Shown here: positions 56,788 to 64,000 of the stretch, piece after piece
How the letters are laid out: each line of letters opens with the position of its first letter
Numbering within the stretch: the first letter of the stretch is position 1
Source of the DNA: Typha latifolia
Lineage: Eukaryota; Streptophyta; Magnoliopsida; Poales; Typhaceae
Direction: 5' to 3'
Length of the DNA: 64,000 nucleotides
Assembly (NCBI GenBank): GCA_019914945.1
Contig: CM034111.1
Span: 8,367,496-8,431,495 of the forward strand
Made by a program: the position numbers and the translations under genes
Notes under the pieces: generated by a model
The model's database searches: none
What the model saw: the letters and a program-made list of their open reading frames with translations, nothing else
Told to the model about the DNA's origin: nothing

Positions 56788-57769
56788 TGATACACTTAGT
56801 TAGAGTGGGTTGATACACTTAGTTAGAGTCTTTTCTTATTGCATTAGTGTCTTTTCTTATTACATTTCTTTAAAATAAATTTTCTATAGGTTGCGTTCGA
56901 ACGCGGTTAGGGGTGCGTTCGAATGCCTTTGTTCGCAAATACAGAGAATGTGAAATGCACGTTTGAACTCGATCGGTTGCATTCTAACATCTACATCGCA
57001 TTCCCACGTACAGAAAATGCCTTTTCGCTGGCTTGTGCGTTCGAACGTGATTGGGCGCATTCGAATGCGATCGGTGGGAATCTTCTAGAATTATGGTTAA
57101 TAACTATATTTTGGCTTGTTGGCTAGCTAGCCTCTATAAAGGCATAGATGGCACCCAAAATCATTATGCCATTGGATTATTGATTTCTTGTCTCGTATCC
57201 TCTCTATTCTCTCTACCCTAATCTCCCCTCTCCCTCTTCACCAACCTACCACCTCTACCGTTGGTAAGGTCTCTCCTAAGGTCTCTCCTAACTTCTAAGG
57301 TCTCTCCTAAGGTCTCTCCTAACTTCTAATCTCCCTCGTTTGTCGAGTCCACCCTCTTCCTTGGGATCTCAACCACTTATTCCCCTTCGTCTTTATCCCT
57401 TAAACAACACCAACCATCTATCCTCATCTCCATTATCATCCATAACCCTAACATCCGCTCCACCCGTCACTACCACCATCATCCGCACTAAATCATGTTT
57501 TCGTCCTAATTTTAGTTCGAATCTGTGAAGGGCGTAAATAATAACCACCTTCATCCGCACTAAATCATGTTTTCAACCTAGTTTTAGTTCAAATTTGTGA
57601 AGGGCGTAAGTAATACGAAAAACGTAGATCAGGGAGTTACAAATCGATTCCACTTAGTTTCGTAATTTCTGACAATGGGAGAATATTTGGAGAATATTTT
57701 CCCTCGGTTGTGCGGACTACTTCCTGCAATAAATTCAGATCTCAAAGCAATCGTTCTGTAGCCTTATCA
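56788..57769 (+). repeat. 3' LTR of element I, family L3 (982 bp)
   Basis: It starts TGATACACTTAGTTAGAG; the first 23 bases are duplicated (56788 and 56811). The end is CTTATCA at 57769. GTTCGAAC cluster 56893-57085, TATA CTATAAAGG at 57133-57141, CT-rich region 57190-57360 with short repeats of aaggtctctcctaacttct, and two copies of an ~80-base stretch (57480-57610). It is the best full-length L3 LTR in the window. Confidence 0.82.
57133..57141 (+). promoter_or_regulatory. TATA box of L3 LTR (element I)
   Basis: CTATAAAGG, about 50 bases downstream of the GTTCGAAC cluster and followed by catagatggca. Matches the site at 6675-6667 (-). Confidence 0.6.
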
Positions 57770-58596
57770 CACTCGCACATGGCAGCCCCACCATCGGTTG
57801 CATCACTGGAATCGACAGAGAACGAACGCCCGCACCTCTTTGTTTTCTTGCTTAAATTTCATCCACATGCTTCGGAAATAAAAAGTGACGGGTCCCAAGC
57901 TTTGTAACCATTGTGTGCCTAGGACAATGTCGGCTCCTCACAGCACCAACGGATATAAGTCCATAATGATGTTGTGTCCTTGCACCCTTATACCGACCTG
58001 GTGACACAAGCTCTCTGCCCTAAACTTCGTGCCATCTCCAATAGCAACGTCAAACCCCATGGTCGGTTCAGCATCCAAATCCAATCATAATGCTTTCTAG
58101 CGAGTCCGTTTACCCGTATCCGTCTACCCGTAACATCCTCGGCGCGGAAATACTCGAATATGCATGCATCGATATTTCAGCTCGGATATCTTCCTCAGCG
58201 CCCTCCTCATAGACCTCCTCCGAACACTCTCCATCACTGAGGACCTCATCGTCCTCCTCGAGATCGTTGATGAGCATCACACTCCCGATCGATTTGGAAC
58301 ACCGTTGACGGGGGTGAAACGTTCATCACATCGAAAGCAAAGGCCCTTCGGTCTTTACTCCTCCATCTGGGCAGGTGTGAGAGTTCAAACGGAGGGTCTT
58401 GTGCCTCCTCTAACATCGGAAGAAGGTCTCAAAGGTGGTCGTGGTCTAGTACTAGCGGTCGCTGTCTTTGAACTCATAGAATTTCCGGCCAGCGTTCTAG
58501 GTGCAAACCGCAGCCCATCTCGATTGCCCCAACGTATTTTCGCTGCCATCTTGAGAGCTTTATTCTTTTGCTCCATTTTCACGGCCATCTCAAAGG

Positions 58597-59046
58597 CCTC
58601 CTTAAGAGTGGTAGGACAAAGAGCACGAACATCCGCCTGTATCTCATCCCGCGGCTTTCAAATGAATGTGCTCATCAATATCGATTCAGGCCAAGGTGGC
58701 TCACAATGACTACTAACTCTTTCAAATTCGGCTTGATTCTCCAAAACGGTCGTCTTCTGAACCATCTTGCTTAAAGTGGCAGCAAAATCTTCATATTCGT
58801 TGTCCCAAATCTGCGTGAAATCCTCCTTAAGAGTGGTAGGACAAAGAGCACGAACATCCGCCTGTATCTCATCCCGCGGCTTTCAAATGAATGTGCTCAT
58901 CAATATCGATTCAGGCCAAGGTGGCTCACAATGACTATTAACTCTTTCAAATTCAGCTTGATTCTCCAAAACGGTCGTCTTCTGAATCATCTTGCTTAAA
59001 GTGGCAGCAAAATCTTCATATTCGTTGTCCCAAATCTGCGTGAAAT
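58597..59046. repeat. Two-copy 225-bp tandem duplication in gag of element J
   Basis: Copy one 58597-58821, copy two 58822-59046, exact 225-base offset at both ends and no indels. I count three differences, all C/T or G/A. 225 bases is 75 codons, so the duplication kept the gag frame. The near-identity points to a recent event, or recent conversion, in an otherwise decayed element. Confidence 0.92.
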
Positions 59047-59190
59047 CCTCCACCATGAATAGCCAATCTATACCAATGCAATGTCGTTCCTTGGAGGTGA
59101 AAGCTTGCCATCCGGACCTTTGCGTACTCCGCTGTCCCTTGACAATCAAAGTATTGTTCAACTTGGAAACATTCAATCCGTCGGATCACC

Positions 59191-59668
59191 TGTAGCACCC
59201 ACAACCCTAAACACGTGCATGAAACGAGCCCACATGGCACGTGCATGGCACCTGACCATTTGTTTTGTTACTAACAATCAAATAAACATGTATCAACATC
59301 ATAATTTTATCCACAACATCTAAACTAAGAATAAAATAAGTTTAATTGTCAATAACATACGGATAACCCTACTTGGGCCCCCACACAGGCCACAACATAT
59401 CATCAAGAGCTTTTCACCACAACATAGTATATATATCATTATACAAGTACAAAGTCACCTGCTAGAATATAAGACAAGAATAAAGACATACTTTGGAGGA
59501 TGTCTGCTAATACATCAAATAAGATAACTCATCTAGCGCAAAATACTAACCACATCGTTCACCTGGGTTTTTGAAAAAGAGAAAACAAAGAGAGTCATGA
59601 GCTATTACCCCGAATCAATGATGTCAAATAGAGAGTAAATTATGTACTGGATAATATGAATCAGAAAG
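59191..59668 (-). repeat. L1-type LTR 3' fragment (copy d) in gag of element J
   Basis: The plus-strand text starts TGTAGCACCCACAACCC, an LTR terminus in reverse. The sequence to 59668 matches the L1 3' region reversed (ccgaatcaatgatgtcaaa, compare 9980-10030 and 53400-53440). The other end is missing. It sits in gag just before the codon pair for Asp-Pro. Confidence 0.75.
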
Positions 59669-60161
59669 CTTGCCCATCACCATCTCCGAAGGGATCAACA
59701 TCATCCTCAAAGTGTCAATCCTTCTCATCAACGAAGCGCACTATTGCCGCTCGCCTCTCGGGTTCCACCACTACAGGTCTTGGGTTTGTAACGGAGGTGG
59801 GGGATGATATGTAGGAATAGGTAAAAGAGGATCATTGACACAAACATGTTGCACCTGGACATGTGGGCTATCGATTCGGCGTGGTCCCATCACTAGTCCT
59901 TCTTGAGTCGGTTCATGACATATTCCTTTAAAGCATTATGATCATTGCATCAACCCTATGCAGCAATGTTTGGACATGCCCCCTAAGTTCATCCGCTAAG
60001 CCCATGTTCACATCCATGGACGTTGGTTGACTCAATCCTATCGGCCTCACGGTCAGGGTTATCATGGATTGAGTCTTCTCTTGTCGGTGTGCTCTCTATT
60101 GATCTCCTTGTCGATATCATCTTTCTTGTTTCAACTATTAATAGAGGTCTGAGGTTCGCTT

Positions 60162-60174
60162 GGCTCTGATACCA
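60162..60174 (-). other. Primer-binding site of element J
   Basis: TGGTATCAGAGCC on the minus strand, two bases from the LTR end at 60177. Confidence 0.9.
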
Positions 60175-60176
60175 AA

Positions 60177-60585
60177 TGATAGACTACGGAACAATTCCTT
60201 CAAGATCTGGATTCACCAAATATTCTCTTGTATTTAGAAAATTACAAAACCAAGTAGAATCGATCCATAACTCCCTGATCTACGATTTTCATATACGCCC
60301 TTCACATATTCGAACTACAACTGGGACAAAATTACAATTTTGTGCGGATGATGGTGGTGGTGAGGGGTGGAGTGGATGTTAGGGTTATGGATGATAATGG
60401 AGATGCAGGTGGATTGTCGATGTAGTTTAAGGTAGTTTAAGGGATAAAGGCGAAGGGGGAGAAGTGGTTGAGATCCCAAAGAAGAGGGAGGACTCGACAG
60501 ACGAGGGAGATTAGTAGGAGACACCTTGCCAACGGTAGAGGTGGTAGGTTGGTGAAGAGGGAGGAGAGAGATTAGGGTAGCAGAT
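60177..60585 (-). repeat. 5' LTR of element J, family L3, truncated
   Basis: The inner end TGATAGACTACGG matches 50946 and, in decayed form, 6177. It runs through the CT-rich part and is cut at about 60585 by the chromodomain piece of element K, so the U3 region is missing. gtagtttaag is locally duplicated near 60421-60440. Confidence 0.8.
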
Positions 60586-60856
60586 GTGTATCATCGAGTT
60601 GGTCCAGTTGAGCAGGTTGCGGCAAAACTACCCGAGCCTGAATCGAGGGCAGTTGAGCTCTCTCTTATGGGAATCCGAGGCTTTTCACCCTAGATGAAGG
60701 AGGGTCAAACACGAAGGATGAATAGTCACAGAGGTGTTGTGTTGGTAAGCTAGATCGGTCAGACACAAGGGCAAGCCACATGGGAAACTGAGGCAACATT
60801 GATGGACCGTTATCCTAAATTTGAACTTTGATGACAAAGTGAGCGGAAGCATGGAA
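60586..60856 (+). pseudogene. Chromodomain tail of gypsy element K
   Basis: Plus-strand text at 60740-60827 reads VLVS, stop, then IGQTQGQATWETEATLMDRY and PKFEL before a stop; this is the chromodomain end of this gypsy group. The purine-rich tract gacaaagtgagcggaagc follows, the same as in element E. One in-frame stop is present and the upstream part is too decayed to read. Confidence 0.75.
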
Positions 60857-61505
60857 TGATGTGATTCAGACCGCACTGAGTTATCTCGAGCATGGATACA
60901 ACCTATGGTATCTATTTCTTATTTTATTTTAGTTGTTTTCTTCAAAACAATAAGGATTCTAGAAGTTGCGTTCGGAATGCACGCATGCGAACGACTGCAT
61001 ACGTTCGCATCAACAATGAGCACGAACGCACTAAACCCCGTTCGAACACGATCGATGAGAATTCAATGTTTCTAGGGTTATTATTTGTCATTTAGGGTTG
61101 TTAGGTCAGCCTCTTAAGATGTGGATGGCAACCTAAAGGATCATTAGGAATGAATATTGATTTTCCTTCCCTTCCCTTCTCTACCCTGACTCTTCTCCCC
61201 GTTCATTCAAGCCCTAGCTATGTGCCATCTCATCGCTGAGAATCTCTAATCCCCCTCGACTGTCGAGTCCTCCCTCCTCCTTGGGATCTTGACCAACTTC
61301 TCCTCCCTCATCCTTATCCCATCAATACCACGTGCCACTCAACCATTCATCCCTCTTTCACCATCACCCGTCATCTCCGTCATCTCCACCTTCACCCTAT
61401 ATGCACCCTAGTTTTGCATATTTTTGCCCTAGGTGCAATCAGAATTGGAAGGGCATGAACACCAAAAACGTAGATCAGGAAGATATAAAACGACCACCAC
61501 TTAGA
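60857..61505 (+). repeat. 3' LTR of element K, truncated
   Basis: It starts TGATGTGATTCAGACCGC after the polypurine tract. GTTCGAAC-like motifs at 60965-61050, decayed TATA region near 61115, CT-rich region 61160-61320. It aligns with the E LTR family and breaks at about 61505. Confidence 0.75.
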
Positions 61506-62139
61506 TTAGTACTCAATCAACTGTTGTAACTTGTCTAGCCTGAGTCGAACTCGAGTTCATAATACATGTCATGAATCAACTAAAACAATCGACCAATTAG
61601 CAATTACTTGAATTCATGGCTCAACCTAAATAGCTAAACTAGATAAATAGGCTCGACCAAACCATATGAGCCCAATCTAATTGATTGATATCACTCAGCT
61701 TGACCTCAACTTGTCAAATCTTAATAGCTGTCCATGATATCGGATTCGGGCACCACTCCACCAATACCTCCGTCACCAATCCACCAATACCTCCGTCACC
61801 AACCTGCGTCGGACTCAAGTGCACCACTCCACCAATACCTCCGTCACCTCCGTCACCAATCCACCAATACCTCCGTCACCAACCTGCGTCGGACTCGAGT
61901 GCATCTCCTGGCTGTAATCTAGGCTGGAATAGGGGTACTTGGTTCAGCTTCTAGCATGGATAAATTCGAGCCTCCTTGTCGATATGCCACCTGTCCAACT
62001 CGCTCAATCACCTAGGTCTAAAAAATTTTGCAGTCGATGTCAATGTCGATGAACTTGGGTCATCTTATGACTTCATCTCGATCGTGCAAGATGTCATCCA
62101 CCTCGGTTCAATTGGCTCACGTCGAGGGAAGATAGGTGC
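61506..62139. other. Unassigned stretch with a minisatellite (61758-61905)
   Basis: ccaccaatacctccgtcacc occurs at 61758, 61781, 61829 and 61861; a longer unit of 71-80 bases that ends aacctgcgtcggactc is itself repeated. The remainder, rich in gagtc/gactc and tcaac words, shows no gene. Confidence 0.8.
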
Positions 62140-62303
62140 GCAATAGGTGGCGGTCAGCCATAGATAGCCTCGAATGGGATCATGCCAATGGCCGAGTGGT
62201 GCGCCGTGCTATATGATGATACAAACCTTTTTAGAGTCTGAATTGCGAATATAGATAATGGATGTTATGGGATACTTGTGGGTTGATAAGCTCTGATACC
62301 ACT
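62140..62303 (-). pseudogene. Integrase scrap and primer-binding site of element L
   Basis: Minus-strand 62215-62150 reads SYSTAHHSAIGMIPFEAIYG, the integrase motif near its catalytic Glu. Only about 75 bases further on lies the primer-binding site TGGTATCAGAGC (62301-62290). In an intact element these lie about 4 kb apart, so gag to integrase core has been deleted. Confidence 0.78.
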
Positions 62304-62879
62304 TGATAGGTTCTTGGGCTACCCTACGATTCCTTCAAGATCTGAATATATTATAGGAATCAGTCCGCGAATTGTAGAAAAATAATTCGTAAGATATTCT
62401 CCGGTAGTTAGAAAATTATGAACCCAATTGGGGTTAGGTCTGTAACTTCCTAATCTACAACTTTCGTATTTATATCCTTCGTAGATTCGAACTGTAGCAG
62501 GGATGAAAATACGAAATAACATGGGTGATGGTGGTGGTGGAGAGAGGATGTTAGAGAATCCTTGCATAATGAAGTTGGCTGCCATCCACATATTTATATA
62601 GGCTAGGTTAGCCAACAAGTCCTAAAATAATATGAAACCCTAATTCCCGTCGATCGCATTCAAATGCACCCAAAAAGCTCCATCTCTGTCTCTGCGAATG
62701 AACGCGGGCGTTCGAACTCGCCCGACCACTTTTGAATGCACAATATGCGTCCTCTGTTTTTGCAAACCTGATGCAAGCATTCGCAAGGGGGGTCGCGTTC
62801 GAACGCGACCTACAGGAATTTTATTTTAATGAAAATAAATACCTAGTGCAATAAGAAAAGATCTTAACTAAGTGTATCA
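62304..62879 (-). repeat. 5' LTR of element L, family L3 (576 bp)
   Basis: Minus-strand start TGATACACTTAGTTAAG at 62879, end CCTATCA at 62304. GTTCGAAC motifs 62650-62815; TATA-like tatataaata at 62600-62591. Shorter than the 982-bp L3 copy mainly because the CT-rich part is reduced. Confidence 0.82.
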
Positions 62880-63490
62880 GTGTTGTTGAAGAGGGAGAAG
62901 CGAGTCGGGCTCAAGGATTGAGGGGAACAATCAAACAAAAGAGATCTAAGAAAAGAGACGAGAAAGAGTCTTTAGAGGGTTCGAAGAAGATAGAGCTTTG
63001 GGGGAGATAGATTTAAATCAAATATTCAAAAGGGGCTGCCTAGACACATATTTATAGGTAACCCATGTCCAAAAATATGTAACAAACTCAGCATCGGGTT
63101 TGCTCGGCATCGGGTTTGCTCGGCATCGGGTTTGCTCGGCATCGGGTTTGAATACGAAAGTTGTAGATCATAATTTTTGGACTTCAGATGACTATTTGAT
63201 AAAGATTCTACTAAAACTGTGCAGATCTGAATTCAGCTAAGTAAACAATGTCTAACCTACTAGGTCTCTCATTAAACTATAAAAGCAAATAAAATAAATA
63301 GACTCAACACATTGAACCCAATGTCCCTAAGATGTGACCCGAGCTAACCCAGTTTGCATCAACAATCCAAGTCACCAAACTGTAAAGTGAGGGAAACAAT
63401 CCAATTTTTCCTCCTCAAGCTTCCAAGTCGCCAATCCAACCACTCGACATAGTTCACCATCTCAAATCTAACTGTTCCATGTACGGGTTC
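62880..63490 (-). mobile_element. 3' end of gypsy element M: LTR (62880-63361) and chromodomain tail
   Basis: Minus-strand 63430-63365 reads LATWKLEEEKLDCFPHFTV before a stop, a chromodomain end. The LTR begins TGATGCAAACTGGG at 63361, resembling the E LTR start. It is cut at 62880, adjoining the LTR of element L. It contains a 16-bp repeat at 63091-63152. No GTTCGAAC cluster is evident in this LTR. Confidence 0.65.
63091..63152. repeat. 16-bp tandem repeat, four copies
   Basis: Unit gcatcgggtttgctcg at 63091, 63107, 63123 and 63139; exact except at the last end. Confidence 0.95.
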
Positions 63491-63536
63491 AGGATTCAAC
63501 CATCTCTGAATTCTCCTCGAAGGGCTCGGTTAGTTC

Positions 63537-63592
63537 GTTCCCACGGCTAAATCGGGACTAATTGGTTCCCACGGCTAAATCGGGACTAATTC
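63537..63592. repeat. 28-bp two-copy tandem duplication
   Basis: gttcccacggctaaatcggg begins at 63537 and 63565. The region is probably decayed gypsy coding sequence upstream of the chromodomain tail. Confidence 0.9.
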
Positions 63593-64000
63593 TGGTGATA
63601 TCTAATCCATAAGATTGTTATTACTTATTTCTGAAAAGTATCTGTCAGAATGCTGAAATAATACTAACTAAGTCTTGTGTAGAGCATGTTAATAGCAAAT
63701 TTGAATGGACGGTTTGGAAGTTATCAAGTTTCAGCTGAGACTCTTAAACAATAGCAAATTTGACAGATACAATTTAATTGATTGAAGGCTCTAACATCTG
63801 TTATGATCTGAAAGATATGATATAATTTTGGAGGCTATTTGAAAAATATGATATAACAAAATTTATTATAGAGATGAAGGATTTAAATGTCTTGCAGTAA
63901 TACTATGATATCATATCAATTTAGTATATCTGAATAAGGATGTCCTCTAATTCTATCTATAAAACAATTTATTTTAAATTTGCATAAAATGATTATTTAA
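63593..64000. other. AT-rich sequence, nothing recognised
   Basis: About 400 bases with several variants of gatatgatataa. No domain, LTR terminus or RNA gene is seen. Confidence 0.6.

Larger units (their letters stand above)
57770..60176 (-). pseudogene. Gypsy gag and protease of element J
   Basis: Minus order: primer-binding site (60174-60162); gag N-terminus (60130-59669, decayed); a break with an L1 fragment (59668-59191); the capsid core (EQYFDCQGTAEYAKVRMASF, 59190-59070); a 75-codon duplicated block (59046-58597); a CCHC-like remnant at about 58350-58310; protease scraps (58160-57870, with a decayed active-site region); and a linker start near 57800 like that of D and E. Cut at 57770 by the LTR of element I. 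Frame breaks throughout. Confidence 0.72.

Noticed and set aside
1..64000. tRNA, rRNA or small RNA genes
   Set aside because: No cloverleaf arms or rRNA core sequence were noticed. The TGGTATCAGAGCC words are primer-binding sites, not tRNA genes. A tRNA scan would be decisive.
1..64000. Endogenous pararetrovirus sequence
   Set aside because: The RT, protease and zinc knuckles here fit gypsy or copia order with LTRs, primer sites and integrase; nothing needs a virus explanation.

Overview
The window is nuclear DNA of a flowering plant and is almost entirely a nested cluster of decayed LTR retrotransposons. The evidence is the repeated primer-binding site TGGTATCAGAGCC (complementary to plant initiator tRNA-Met) next to LTR ends, many broken Ty3/gypsy gag, protease, RT, RNase H, integrase and chromodomain pieces on both strands, one Ty1/copia element, a hAT transposase relic, and one host-gene relic resembling a plant tRNA-splicing endonuclease Sen2 subunit. 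I cannot name the species. No gene appears able to give an intact protein of its family; the longest clean element frame is a protease-RT start at 31688-32620.

Layout. 1-3438: copia element (- strand; gag, broken protease, RNase H tail; LTR 2349-3438 with a 53-bp tandem array). 3454-6176: fragment of a long-LTR family (here L1), split by a solo gypsy LTR (5016-5845). 6177-15388: gypsy element A (-), interrupted by a 3.07-kb solo L1 LTR (7522-10593). 15389-17307: AT-rich decay and a gag scrap. 17308-22105: gypsy element F (+) with both LTRs but without RT and RNase H. 22106-22800: satellite with a 355-bp higher-order period. 22801-28084: unassigned DNA around a hAT relic (24150-26640) holding a MITE. 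28085-32620: Tekay/Del-like element B (+), cut off in RT. 32640-33169: 3' end of another gypsy. 33693-41000: Tekay-like element C (-). 41001-43338: LTR scraps and a 115-bp repeat. 43339-44547: gypsy element G (-). 44548-45522: Sen2-like pseudogene. 46086-50945: gag-protease-only gypsy elements D and E (-). 50946-57769: two gypsy halves, H (-) and I (+), head to head with an L1 copy inside. 57770-60585: element J (-) with an internal gag duplication. 60586-63490: ends of elements K (+), L (-) and M (-). 63491-64000: nothing recognised.

Themes. (1) LTRs of several gypsy families and of the copia element carry clusters of the palindrome CGCGTTCGAACGCG between the LTR start and the TATA box; this is the most unusual signal here. 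(2) Elements lacking pol domains recur: F lacks RT-RNase H, D and E go from protease to a pol-free linker, and the copia element lacks integrase-RT. These look like non-autonomous elements mobilised in trans. (3) The protease active site is altered in nearly every copy, and D, E and F are altered at the same glycine. (4) Nested insertions with degenerate 5-bp target duplications give a partial order of events. I found no convincing new biological system beyond these retroelement observations.
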